Origin: Pseudomonadaceae bacterium
Lineage (GTDB): Bacteria > Pseudomonadota > Gammaproteobacteria > Pseudomonadales > Pseudomonadaceae
Assembly: GCA_900766265.1 (NCBI GenBank)
Contig: CAAFUS010000006.1
Location: 310,001-374,000, forward strand
Direction: 5' to 3'
DNA: 64,000 bases
Shown in pieces: positions 10,525 to 17,559 of this stretch (positions are counted from its first letter, which is position 1; every line of letters begins with the position of its first letter). The translations under genes were made by a program, and so were the position numbers. A model generated the notes under the pieces. It searched no databases. It saw only the letters and a program-made list of their open reading frames with translations, and had not been told where the DNA came from.

Positions 10525-11658
10525 TCATCCAAGCGGCGGGGTTGGCAGACCGCGCTTGGCATAGAAGGCGTCGACAAAGGCAGCCAATGTACCCTTTTGG
10601 ATGGCGTCGCGTAAACCGGCCATCAACCGCTGGTAATGCCGCAAATTGTGAATGGTATTGAGCATGCTTCCTAGCATTTCGCCGCACTTGTCCAGATGGT
10701 AGAGGTAGGCACGGGTGAAATTCTGGCAGGTGTAGCAGTCACAGGTCGGATCCAGCGGCGAGTCATCATGCTTGTGCACCGCATTGCGGATCTTGATCAC
10801 GCCGTCATCGACGAACAGATGGCCGTTTCGCGCGTTGCGGGTCGGCATCACACAATCGAACATGTCGACACCGCGGCGCACACCTTCCACCAGATCCTCG
10901 GGCTTGCCTACTCCCATCAGGTAACGCGGTTTGTCTGCCGGCATGTGCGACGGAAGGAAGTCGAGCACACGGATCATCTCTTCCTTCGGCTCCCCCACCG
11001 AGAGACCACCGATGGCGAGGCCGTCGAAACCAATCTCGCAAAGCCCCTCGAGCGAGCGCATGCGCAGCGATTCGTGCATCCCACCCTGGACGATGCCGAA
11101 CAGCGCCGCAGGACTGTCCCCATGGGCCGCCTTGGAGCGCGCCGCCCAGCGCAGCGACAGCTCCATCGAGCGGCGCGCGACCTCTTCGTCTGCCGGATAC
11201 GGCGTGCACTCGTCGAAGATCATCACGATGTCGGAGCCCAGGTCGCGCTGAACCTGCATCGACTCCTCGGGCCCCATGAACACCTTGGCGCCGTCCACCG
11301 GCGAGGAAAAGTACACGCCCTCCTCCTTGATCTTGCGCATGGCGCCCAGGCTGAACACCTGGAAGCCGCCGGAATCGGTCAGGATCGGACCTTTCCACTG
11401 CATGAAGTCATGCAGGTCGCCATGCCGGCGAATCACCTCGGTACCGGGACGCAGCCACAGGTGGAAGGTGTTACCGAGGATGATCTGCGCGCCGATCGCC
11501 TCGATGTCCCGCGGCAACATCCCCTTCACGGTGCCATAGGTCCCGACGGGCATGAACGCAGGCGTCTCCACCGTGCCGCGCGGAAAGGTCAGGCGACCGC
11601 GCCGCGCGCGCCCTTCGCTGGCGAGCACGTCGAAGGTCATGTGGCAGGTACGACTCAT
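10525..11658 (-). CDS. tgt: tRNA-guanine transglycosylase
   Basis: Tgt (377 aa) exchanges guanine 34 for preQ1 in GUN anticodons, the penultimate steps of queuosine synthesis. The general-base aspartate is in LTDSGGFQVFS and the nucleophile aspartate in DCVMPTRNARNG. The C-terminal zinc site has the CDCYTC cysteines plus a histidine in AYLYHLD. The ATG at 11658 overlaps the queA stop as ATGA and has GAGGA in front. An internal ATG six codons later (11640) would give the more common 371-residue form but lacks a ribosome site. Confidence 0.97.
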   Translation of the reverse strand: MSRTCHMTFDVLASEGRARRGRLTFPRGTVETPAFMPVGTYGTVKGMLPRDIEAIGAQIILGNTFHLWLRPGTEVIRRHGDLHDFMQWKGPILTDSGGFQVFSLGAMRKIKEEGVYFSSPVDGAKVFMGPEESMQVQRDLGSDIVMIFDECTPYPADEEVARRSMELSLRWAARSKAAHGDSPAALFGIVQGGMHESLRMRSLEGLCEIGFDGLAIGGLSVGEPKEEMIRVLDFLPSHMPADKPRYLMGVGKPEDLVEGVRRGVDMFDCVMPTRNARNGHLFVDDGVIKIRNAVHKHDDSPLDPTCDCYTCQNFTRAYLYHLDKCGEMLGSMLNTIHNLRHYQRLMAGLRDAIQKGTLAAFVDAFYAKRGLPTPPLG

Positions 11659-12704
11659 GGGCGATCCTCGGGTCCGCGCGGCGCGGGATTGCGGGTGATG
11701 AACATCGCATCACCGTAACTGAAGAAGCGGTAGCCCTGTTCCACGGCCTCCTTGTAGGCGGCCATGGTTTCTGGGTATCCGGCGAACGCCGAGACCAGCA
11801 TCAGCAGCGTGGACTCGGGCAGATGGAAATTCGTCACCAGCGCATCGACCACATGAAAGGTCTTGCCGGGATAGATGAAGATATCGGTGTCACCCCGGAA
11901 CGGCTTGAGCGTGCCGTCTTGAGCCGCGCTCTCGAGGGAACGCACGCTGGTGGTGCCGACCGCCACCACCCGTCCGCCACGCTCGCGACAGGCCGCGACA
12001 GCATCGACCACCTGCTGGTCGACTTCGAGCCACTCACGATGCATATGGTGTTCCTCGATTCGCTCGACCCGCACCGGCTGGAAGGTTCCGGCACCGACAT
12101 GCAGGGTAACGAAGGCGATCGACACGCCCTTGTCCCGGATCGCCTGGAGCAGCGGCTCGTCGAAATGCAGTCCCGCCGTCGGCGCGGCTACGGCACCAGC
12201 GCGCTCGGCATAGACGGTTTGATAGCGCTCGCGATCGGCCGCCTCGTCAGGACGATCTATATAAGGTGGCAACGGCATGTGACCGATGCGTTCGAGCAAC
12301 GGCAGCACAGGCTGGGAGAATTCGAGTTCGAACAGCGCATCGTGACGCGCCAGCATTCGCGCCTCGCCGCCGCCTTCGAGCAGAATCGACGAGCCGGGCT
12401 TGGGCGACTTGCTCGAACGCACGTGCGCCAGCACGCGATGGTCGTCCAGCACCCTCTCGACCAGCACCTCGAGCTTGCCGCCCGAAGCCTTGTGACCGAA
12501 CAGACGCGCCGGAATCACGCGAGTGTTGTTGAACACCATCAGGTCGCCGGCACACAGGTGCTGGAGAATATCCGCGAAGCGGCCGTGCTCAATCCGCCCG
12601 GTCTCGCCATCGAGCTGCAACAGCCTGCTGCCGCGGCGCTCGGCAAGCGGATGACGAGCAATCAGCGACTCGGGAAGTTCGAAGAAAAAATCGGCGACGT
12701 GCAT
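11655..12704 (-). CDS. queA: S-adenosylmethionine:tRNA ribosyltransferase-isomerase
   Basis: QueA (349 aa) uses the ribosyl group of SAM to convert preQ1-tRNA to epoxyqueuosine-tRNA, directly after the Tgt step. The N-terminus MHVADFFFELPESLIA and the internal VPTAGLHF-like segment (VAAPTAGLHFDEPLL) are family hallmarks, as is the C-terminal LVTNFHLPESTLLMLVSAFAG region. Length is typical. It is the first gene of the queA-tgt-yajC-secD-secF operon and is translationally coupled to tgt by a 4-bp overlap. Confidence 0.97.
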   Translation of the reverse strand: MHVADFFFELPESLIARHPLAERRGSRLLQLDGETGRIEHGRFADILQHLCAGDLMVFNNTRVIPARLFGHKASGGKLEVLVERVLDDHRVLAHVRSSKSPKPGSSILLEGGGEARMLARHDALFELEFSQPVLPLLERIGHMPLPPYIDRPDEAADRERYQTVYAERAGAVAAPTAGLHFDEPLLQAIRDKGVSIAFVTLHVGAGTFQPVRVERIEEHHMHREWLEVDQQVVDAVAACRERGGRVVAVGTTSVRSLESAAQDGTLKPFRGDTDIFIYPGKTFHVVDALVTNFHLPESTLLMLVSAFAGYPETMAAYKEAVEQGYRFFSYGDAMFITRNPAPRGPEDRP

Positions 12705-12775
12705 GGAGTGATCGAGCTGCTTTCAGGGGGCGCAAAGCTTATCCGAAACAGGGTGCCCCTGACCACGCCAGCCGA

Positions 12776-12804
12776 TTGACCGTCCCGGTCGGCATCCCTA
12801 TACT
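12776..12804 (+). promoter_or_regulatory. promoter of tRNA-Leu
   Basis: TTGACC (12776-12781) and TATACT (12799-12804) are separated by 17 bp, followed by a GC-rich discriminator and the tRNA at 12818. Confidence 0.8.
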
Positions 12805-12817
12805 GCGCGCCCATCGT

Positions 12818-12904
12818 GCCTCGGTGGCGGAATCGGTAGACGCGGCGGATTCAAAATCCGTTTCTGGCGACAGAGTGAGAGTTCGAGTCTCTCTCGGGGC
12901 ACCA
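12818..12904 (+). tRNA. tRNA-Leu (CAA), 3' end supplied by the inserted element
   Basis: 87 nt with a long variable arm and encoded CCA. The anticodon loop TTCAAAA gives CAA. The acceptor 5' strand GCCTCGG pairs with 3' strand TCGGGGC using two G-U pairs. The copy of this 3' end at 21321-21346 carries CCGAGGC, which pairs perfectly. The present 3' end therefore looks like a functional replacement brought by the element. Confidence 0.95.
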
Positions 12905-12905
12905 C
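12880..12905 (+). repeat. attL, left attachment repeat
   Basis: A 26-bp segment from the T arm to the CCA of tRNA-Leu. It matches 21321-21346 in 24 of 26 positions (differences at repeat positions 15 and 18). Together they bound the AT-rich region and its integrase gene. Confidence 0.85.
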
Positions 12906-12951
12906 AGTTTTCCTTGTAAATCAAGGACTTAGAGAAAGGGAGGAAAGAAAT

Positions 12952-12997
12952 TTCTACCCTTTTTTCTATCTCATTTTCCGCACCAAAATTTCTACCT
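12952..12997 (+). repeat. left-end copies of TTCTACCY
   Basis: TTCTACCC at 12952-12959 and TTCTACCT at 12990-12997 lie within about 90 bp of attL, each preceded by an A/T tract. The same word occurs three times next to attR, which suggests integrase arm-type binding sites. Between attL and the first gene at 13119 nothing else was recognised. Confidence 0.5.
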
Positions 12998-13118
12998 TCT
13001 CCCCTCCCCTGCTGCCCTCCTTTCGTGATCCGAGCCGTTATAGGTGCGGAGGCTTCGCATCCGTGCATAGAATGGCTGAACGAGCCGCCTGCGGCTTGTT
13101 GATGATGGAACGAGCCTT

Positions 13119-13439
13119 ATGGACAGTAGAGAAGACATACGACGCCACATCGTCGCAAACGGGACGGAGTTCGTCCGTTTCCGCACTTGGGCACAAGCAG
13201 GCGAAAGCCGAAGCAAAGGGCTTTTACTGGAAACCCTGCCTTCTGGCTTTGCTGAGTGGTTTGCGATTAAACGCGATGGGATTTGGTGGATCTATATGGA
13301 TACATCGGACGGCGGCACCTGGGGGCCGAATGGCCCGCAGATCAAAGGGTATCGGGTTGATCACTCTATCGAATTAGCAAAAGCGATCTACGGCCTCGTT
13401 TCGCCCGCAAAGACCAACCAATACAGAAATAGAAAATAA
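13119..13439 (+). CDS. hypothetical protein of the element
   Basis: 106 residues, not recognised. The protein is rich in aromatic residues (EWFAIKRDGIWWIYMD, then GGTWGPNGP) and has no signal peptide or membrane span. The N-terminus DSREDIRRHIVANGTEFVRF looks helical. The gene lies alone at the left end of the element, in the orientation of tRNA-Leu, and is closed by a terminator shared with the convergent gene. Codon use is intermediate between host and element. The start ATG has only a weak GGA upstream. A second overlapping frame (13063-13377) is less protein-like. Confidence 0.55.
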   Translation: MDSREDIRRHIVANGTEFVRFRTWAQAGESRSKGLLLETLPSGFAEWFAIKRDGIWWIYMDTSDGGTWGPNGPQIKGYRVDHSIELAKAIYGLVSPAKTNQYRNRK

Positions 13440-13440
13440 A

Positions 13441-13458
13441 AAAGCCCCGAGGGGCTTT
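13441..13458. terminator. bidirectional terminator between convergent element genes
   Basis: AAAGCCCC/GGGGCTTT hairpin flanked by an A-run on the left and a T-run on the right. Its right arm overlaps the stop codon of the minus-strand gene. Confidence 0.8.
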
Positions 13459-13912
13459 ATTTTTCTTCGGCTTTTACGCCTATTTTTTCGATCAACTCGT
13501 CAAATGTCTTGGCTTTGTTCTTAGTCATTAAGTCGTTAAGAAATAGATCGTATTTCTCAAAGCCCGCTTTTGTCATTGCCATTTTTAGCTGCGTTGTGAG
13601 CCTTCCGCCGCCTGCGTCAGGCTTGCGCAGTGCGACCGTTTCCGAGCCAATTTTGACCGGGTAGGTGTCAGCCTTTGGCTTTGCTGCTGTGCTTTTCGTG
13701 TATGCACGCTTTGCGGCTGGTGCAGGGTTTACGTTGTAGTAAGTCAAAAGCACATTTACGAAATCTTTATCTTTATAGTCGTATTTTTGCTGAATCGCTT
13801 TGATCTCTTTGACTGCTTCAAGAACTTTCGCTTCTTCCTTGTTTTTTTCAAGTTCTTTGATCTGCGCTTCCAGTGCTTTTTGCTGTGTGAGTAGTGCGAG
13901 CAGTTTCGACAT
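13457..13912 (-). CDS. coiled-coil protein, possibly nucleoid-associated
   Basis: 151 residues, not identified by sequence. The N-terminal 45 residues form a predicted coiled coil (TQQKALEAQIKELEKNKEEA). A basic Ala/Pro/Lys-rich linker follows (APAAKRAYTKSTAAKPK), then a compact C-terminal part beginning YPVKIGSE. This order of oligomerising coil, flexible basic linker and small C-terminal domain is the layout of H-NS/MvaT-like silencers, but no H-NS core motif can be seen, so that role is only a guess. It sits between the terminator and the rep gene on the rep strand, with about 110 bp before rep. Confidence 0.6.
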   Translation of the reverse strand: MSKLLALLTQQKALEAQIKELEKNKEEAKVLEAVKEIKAIQQKYDYKDKDFVNVLLTYYNVNPAPAAKRAYTKSTAAKPKADTYPVKIGSETVALRKPDAGGGRLTTQLKMAMTKAGFEKYDLFLNDLMTKNKAKTFDELIEKIGVKAEEK

Positions 13913-14021
13913 TTTTCGATCTCTGTCGTGATTTGAAAGATTTTTTATAAATCAGGTTGGGAGAAAAGGCAAGCGAAAAATAACACATACGGGCTATTAT
14001 CTGATATGGCTTTTTCCGCTT

Positions 14022-14900
14022 TTACTTTTTCCAGTTCCTTATTGTTCTATCTGACACGCTCAACGCTTCCATAATTTCCCTTGTTGAATAGCCATTTTTT
14101 AGCATTTCGATCCCTTGCTCTCTCTTGTCTTTTCCTTTCAACGATCCGCGTTCTGCTTGTATAGCCGAAAATTTAGACTTGTCGAAATTCGTATAAGTCC
14201 AGCGGGCAACGCTTTTGGCTATCGCTTTGATCTCGTTTAGCAATAGCGGAGAACTCAACGCAACATTGAGATTAAGAGCATAAGCAAAGCAATCGCTATG
14301 AAATTGCTCGAAGCCGCTGGCTTGTCTTATCGCTGAATATGCGTATTCGCGCAGATCGTTGAATATGTTGCAGTTGCGCCCAAGGCCATAATTATCGAAA
14401 CGCTCACGATTTGCCGCTTTTTCAGTTAGATCTAAATAGTCCGCTAGGTCTCCAAGAGAATAGGCTTGATCGGTCCATATTTTGGTCTTCCAGTGTTGAT
14501 TTAGCGGGTTCTTTGCGATTAGCCCGCAATATCCGGGATCTGCGTTGAGACGCGAGCGCATCGCTGTCTGTATAGCGGCTGCGTATTTGATCGGCTTTGG
14601 ATTTCCGTCGATAGCAGTTCGCACAGGCGTATCGAGCAAATAGAGATAATGCGAATGGCCGTTCGCTGGGTTCATTATCGAAAGGTTAGGCGCTGGAAGC
14701 CCTGCATCGTCCCACGCTAGACCGCTGTTAGGCTGGTCTATGTCGAAGGTCAACCATCTTAAATGGGTAGGCCCGTTGGGCTGTATGTGCCTTTTCTTTA
14801 CTGCTATTGATTTAATGCGTGGAGCGATACCGGTTGAAAAATCATCTGTGCAATATGGTTTTTTCGTTAATGTATCCTCAAAGATCTTTAAGCATTCCAT
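14022..14900 (-). CDS. rep: ColE2-type plasmid replication protein (primase-like)
   Basis: This 292-residue protein resembles the Replicase/PriCT_1 proteins of ColE2-type plasmids, which bind the origin and lay down a short primer. The acidic metal-binding motif FDID is at residues 52-55. The GHSHYLYLLD strand (81-90), typical of the family catalytic core, follows. The last 25 residues (GYSTREIMEALSVSDRTIRN) make a helix-turn-helix. The start has an AAGAGG box 4 nt upstream. The leader to its right contains a plus-strand promoter and terminator that could make an antisense RNA, as known for ColE2 copy control. The assignment rests on motif memory, not on an alignment. Confidence 0.7.
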   Translation of the reverse strand: MECLKIFEDTLTKKPYCTDDFSTGIAPRIKSIAVKKRHIQPNGPTHLRWLTFDIDQPNSGLAWDDAGLPAPNLSIMNPANGHSHYLYLLDTPVRTAIDGNPKPIKYAAAIQTAMRSRLNADPGYCGLIAKNPLNQHWKTKIWTDQAYSLGDLADYLDLTEKAANRERFDNYGLGRNCNIFNDLREYAYSAIRQASGFEQFHSDCFAYALNLNVALSSPLLLNEIKAIAKSVARWTYTNFDKSKFSAIQAERGSLKGKDKREQGIEMLKNGYSTREIMEALSVSDRTIRNWKK

Positions 14901-14947
14901 AATTCCTCTTCTTATAGTTAGTAAGAAGAAAAAACCGCATAGAATGC

Positions 14948-14974
14948 TTGACTTTATGAAATTCGATGTATAAT
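14948..14974 (+). promoter_or_regulatory. plus-strand promoter in the rep leader
   Basis: TTGACT (14948-14953) and a perfect TATAAT (14969-14974) have a 15-bp spacer. It points away from rep and towards the terminator at 15010-15029. Confidence 0.5.
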
Positions 14975-14980
14975 TAAATT

Positions 14981-15030
14981 GTTGATGATTTAATTTTAAT
15001 TTCTTTTGGCCGCCTCCGGGCGGTTTTTTC
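14981..15030 (+). ncRNA. putative antisense RNA controlling rep
   Basis: A transcript from the promoter at 14948-14974 would start near 14981 and end about 50 nt later in the terminator. It is complementary to the rep 5' leader if rep transcription starts to the right of 15030. ColE2 plasmids use such an RNA (RNAI) against rep mRNA. This is inference from promoter and terminator placement; no homology was checked. Confidence 0.35.
15010..15029 (+). terminator. intrinsic terminator, plus strand
   Basis: CCGCC-TCCG-GGCGG hairpin directly followed by six T. No protein gene ends in front of it on this strand, so it must serve a short untranslated RNA. Confidence 0.75.
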
Positions 15031-15124
15031 TTGCCTGTCTTTTTATTAAATCATTGTTTTTATTAAATGCAATACTTCAAGTTAATTATTTAATAGCACG
15101 CACTTAATTCAATAAATATTTTAG

Positions 15125-15147
15125 TTTAACTATTGCAATTAGTTAAA
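15125..15147. promoter_or_regulatory. inverted repeat, candidate operator of the small-gene operon
   Basis: TTTAACTA (15125-15132) and TAGTTAAA (15140-15147) are perfect 8-bp inverted arms around TTGCAAT, itself nearly palindromic. It lies 30 bp before the ribbon-helix-helix gene and between the divergent rep and operon units. It is a natural site for autoregulation. Confidence 0.5.
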
Positions 15148-15182
15148 TGCGTGATAATTGTATATGTAAGGAGATTATGAAA

Positions 15183-15440
15183 ATGAATAAAACAAAGAAC
15201 GCAACTTATGCGATTGACAAGAAACTAGCCCAACAATTCGACGAAATAACAAGCAGCGAATATATAAATAAATCTGCGCTAGTAAATAGCCTAATTGAAA
15301 ATTGGGTTAAAAATCACAAAAAAAACGGATATGAAAAAATTGGATTCATCGCTTTTGAAGCGAAGAAGTTCAAGGCGTTAGAGAAAAAACATCAACTAAA
15401 TATCAGGAGGTTAGACGATGAAAAAACCAAGGCAAATTAA
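15183..15440 (+). CDS. ribbon-helix-helix DNA-binding protein
   Basis: 85 residues. The N-terminal 45 residues match the ribbon-helix-helix layout: a short strand (NATYAIDKKL), helix A (AQQFDEITSSE), the turn YINKSA and helix B (LVNSLIENWVKN). A basic tail follows. I chose the ATG at 15183 because AAGGAG lies 9 nt upstream; two earlier in-frame starts are too close to it or lack it. As first gene of a plus-strand operon with a perfect inverted repeat in its promoter region, it is probably the operon's regulator. It overlaps the next gene by 23 bp. Confidence 0.7.
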   Translation: MNKTKNATYAIDKKLAQQFDEITSSEYINKSALVNSLIENWVKNHKKNGYEKIGFIAFEAKKFKALEKKHQLNIRRLDDEKTKAN

Positions 15441-15801
15441 AACAACGATGGCAGGCATTAACTCAGCAGTTGCGAGGGTTAAAGGAAAGATTAATTTAGT
15501 TACTTCTAGATTATTTCAAGATGCACTAACGAAGATGCTCGACTTTACTGAAGCATTAAACAGCGATTGCGATTTAGATGCAGCGTTAAGAATGATTAAA
15601 GACATTGAAGCGCACGTTGATGATGTTTTGACTAAACAAAATCAAACGGTCATCAAAAATGGTAAATCAAGCACAACAAAAAGCGATGTTGTTCTGATTG
15701 ACGAAATTGACTTTGCACCTGCTAAAGCACAGCTTGAAAAAGCTATTGCTGAGTTAGAACAAGAGCAGAAAAGCAAATTAAAAAACAAGAATAAACTTTA
15801 A
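15418..15801 (+). CDS. small helical hypothetical protein
   Basis: 127 residues, not recognised. The whole chain looks helical: a basic N-terminus (MKKPRQIKTTMAG), then amphipathic stretches (SRLFQDALTKMLDFTEALN and AALRMIKDIEAHVDDVL) and a C-terminal coil rich in Glu, Gln and Lys. No signal or membrane segment is present. AGGAGG lies 7 nt before the ATG, which sits inside the end of the RHH gene, so the two are probably translationally coupled. This could be a partner of the RHH protein, for example a mobilization or partition accessory. That is inference from position only. Confidence 0.6.
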   Translation: MKKPRQIKTTMAGINSAVARVKGKINLVTSRLFQDALTKMLDFTEALNSDCDLDAALRMIKDIEAHVDDVLTKQNQTVIKNGKSSTTKSDVVLIDEIDFAPAKAQLEKAIAELEQEQKSKLKNKNKL

Positions 15802-15814
15802 TTTATGGGGAAAT

Positions 15815-16528
15815 ATGAGTAATGAGAATTTAACTAAAGCAAACTATACAAGAGTAGCAAGAGCAATTGTTCTATTGCTCGTTTCCCTCCCAATTTTCGC
15901 GTTCGCTGATTCGATAGATAGAGAAATAACATCAAGCGAAACGCTTCAATATAGAGCCGATCTAATCGCGGCTTTACTAAATATTTTATGGAAATTTAGC
16001 CCATTTATGGGGGTTTTGTTGTTCATCGTCGCCGGGCTTAAAATGAAGCAGATGATTGACGAAAAAAAACCATCAAAAAAGTTTGGCGTAATTATGACTT
16101 TTGTCGCCGCGACTTTCTTCTTCAATATTTATCTCGCGCAAGAACTCGTGTCGTCTCTTTGGAAAATTGAGGGAGACACAACGATTTGTTTTATGGTCGA
16201 TGATGCTGGCGTAAATGATCAATGTTATAGCGATGAAATGAGCGAAATCGGCGGCGAATTGGCTGAGCGTGTGCAAAAACTTTCAGGCGATGGAATAGCC
16301 ACAGAATTAAAGAACAGTATGCGTTTAATCGTGGGAATTTTTCAGTGTATCGGCTTTATATATTTTATGGTGGGTATTTACGGGCTTCATCAAGTCAGCA
16401 ACGGAACAAAAGACGAAGGCTATGGCAAGCCCATAATAACGATGATTTCGTCAGCCCTAATCATTGATTTACCACATACCGCATCGATGTTTATGGAAAC
16501 GCTGCAAAAAGTGGGCGTCAACTTTTAA
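15815..16528 (+). CDS. multi-span inner-membrane protein, possibly related to conjugal TraQ/IcmC proteins
   Basis: 237 residues. Residues 15-31 form a signal-like segment ending in AFA. Further membrane segments lie near 61-77, 90-107, 171-190 and 206-220. The loop between the second and third of these (about 110-165) is probably periplasmic and carries two cysteines (125 and 137) that may form a disulfide. The C-terminal pair of spans separated by a glycine-rich loop reminds me of DotE/IcmC and TraQ proteins of type IVB secretion systems, but the resemblance is weak. It is the largest product of the plus-strand operon and starts 13 bp after the previous gene. Confidence 0.6.
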   Translation: MSNENLTKANYTRVARAIVLLLVSLPIFAFADSIDREITSSETLQYRADLIAALLNILWKFSPFMGVLLFIVAGLKMKQMIDEKKPSKKFGVIMTFVAATFFFNIYLAQELVSSLWKIEGDTTICFMVDDAGVNDQCYSDEMSEIGGELAERVQKLSGDGIATELKNSMRLIVGIFQCIGFIYFMVGIYGLHQVSNGTKDEGYGKPIITMISSALIIDLPHTASMFMETLQKVGVNF

Positions 16529-16550
16529 CTAACAAAATGGAGAAAACAGA

Positions 16551-16685
16551 ATGGACGACATAGATTTTTATATACAAGTATTTTTTAAAATAGTGCCTTA
16601 TGTGATTTTTAGTATTGTGATTTATCAACTACACATAAAAGACTACATCAAGAAATTAACAAACAAAAAAACCAAGGAGATTTAA
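16551..16685 (+). CDS. 44-residue single-span membrane peptide
   Basis: A short frame from ATG at 16551 to TAA at 16683-16685 with GGAG 8-9 nt upstream. The peptide is MDDIDFY, a hydrophobic stretch (about residues 8-26, with FFKIVPYVIF), then a basic tail (YIKKLTNKKTK). It fills the gap between two operon genes exactly and overlaps the ribosome site of the next, so it is probably real although very small. Its function is unknown; a small membrane partner of the multi-span protein upstream is possible. Confidence 0.5.
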   Translation: MDDIDFYIQVFFKIVPYVIFSIVIYQLHIKDYIKKLTNKKTKEI

Positions 16686-16687
16686 TT

Positions 16688-17173
16688 ATGAAAAAGACAA
16701 TATTAACAATAGCAATTTTAACAGCGTCAGCGTTTGCGAATGCTGAATATATGATAAGAATTCCGCTTGAAAAAGCAGGCGGCGGGGCTTTACCTAACGG
16801 CTCAATACAAATCGTTAAGAACGACGCAGCGCAGCTAGAAAATGACAATAAAGAAGAGTTGTATTTCGAGTTAGTCGATACGATGCTTGTAAATTCTTGC
16901 CCAGAAAATCGCAAAATTTCAAATGTGAGAAATTGCAACGTTTCAGGATACTACATACATCAGTCAATACCGATCAACGGAGCAACGCGCTACGATTTAT
17001 TTTTATCGTGGTATGAAGGCCCAGATCATACGCAAATCAGCAGAATAGAGCTAAGTAATGGCAAATCTTGCGTGCCAAGTTTTAAAGTCGTTAATAGCGT
17101 AAAATGTGAATTTACAGAAATGTTTGGAGAAGAGGAATTCGGAAAAGAAATAAATATTAAGGTGTATAAATGA
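16688..17173 (+). CDS. secreted or periplasmic protein of the element
   Basis: 161 residues with a clear Sec signal peptide: MKK, a hydrophobic core and a cleavage site after AFANA (residue 19). The mature part looks beta-rich and contains four cysteines (in VNSCPENR, VRNCNVSG, GKSCVPSF and VKCEFTE), enough for two disulfides. AAGGAG lies upstream of the ATG. The stop overlaps the next gene as ATGA. No family was recognised. Together with its neighbours it suggests an envelope-located function such as entry exclusion, surface contact or a helper-system adaptor. That is inference. Confidence 0.6.
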   Translation: MKKTILTIAILTASAFANAEYMIRIPLEKAGGGALPNGSIQIVKNDAAQLENDNKEELYFELVDTMLVNSCPENRKISNVRNCNVSGYYIHQSIPINGATRYDLFLSWYEGPDHTQISRIELSNGKSCVPSFKVVNSVKCEFTEMFGEEEFGKEINIKVYK

Positions 17174-17547
17174 GCAGCGGAAACGCTGTTCAAAAGACGT
17201 GGAACGCTGCGCACGTTCTGTTTTTTTGCGGTTTACTGGCGTTAATTTTAGGATATGGTCAGTTCGACAAGCAAAGCAAAATAGACACGCAAATGACTAT
17301 TGAGCAACGAAAGCAAGATAATCAGCGCAAGAAAGAGGAACGCTTAAAAGCGTTTATGCTTAAAGACTGTCAAGATAGAAAATCACGGGCACAAGCCGAA
17401 ATTGCTTGGCGTATGAAATACAGCCAAAAAAATAAAGATTATAGCGTTTTTGGACACGAAGCAGACGAAGTTAGAAAATCAGACATTGAAGAGACGAATC
17501 GATACATTCAAGAGCGTCAAACTTCTGCCAATATGAATTGCAGCTAA
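17170..17547 (+). CDS. membrane-anchored coiled-coil protein
   Basis: 125 residues. A hydrophobic span at about 15-31 (HVLFFCGLLALILGYG) is followed by a strongly charged helical region (EQRKQDNQRKKEERLKAF) and more helix. Two cysteines lie near KDCQD and at NMNC close to the C-terminus. The topology suggests a short cytoplasmic N-terminus and a periplasmic coil. It is coupled by a 4-bp ATGA overlap to the signal-peptide gene before it and ends 12 bp from the convergent relaxase gene. Family unknown. Confidence 0.6.
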   Translation: MSSGNAVQKTWNAAHVLFFCGLLALILGYGQFDKQSKIDTQMTIEQRKQDNQRKKEERLKAFMLKDCQDRKSRAQAEIAWRMKYSQKNKDYSVFGHEADEVRKSDIEETNRYIQERQTSANMNCS

Positions 17548-17559
17548 AAAGCTGCATTC

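Noticed and set aside
13063..13377. Alternative frame over the first element gene
   Set aside because: It overlaps 13119-13439 in another frame and reads less like a protein; no ribosome site.
14740..14973. Plus-strand frame opposite the start of rep
   Set aside because: No ribosome site; composition is that of the rep antisense strand.
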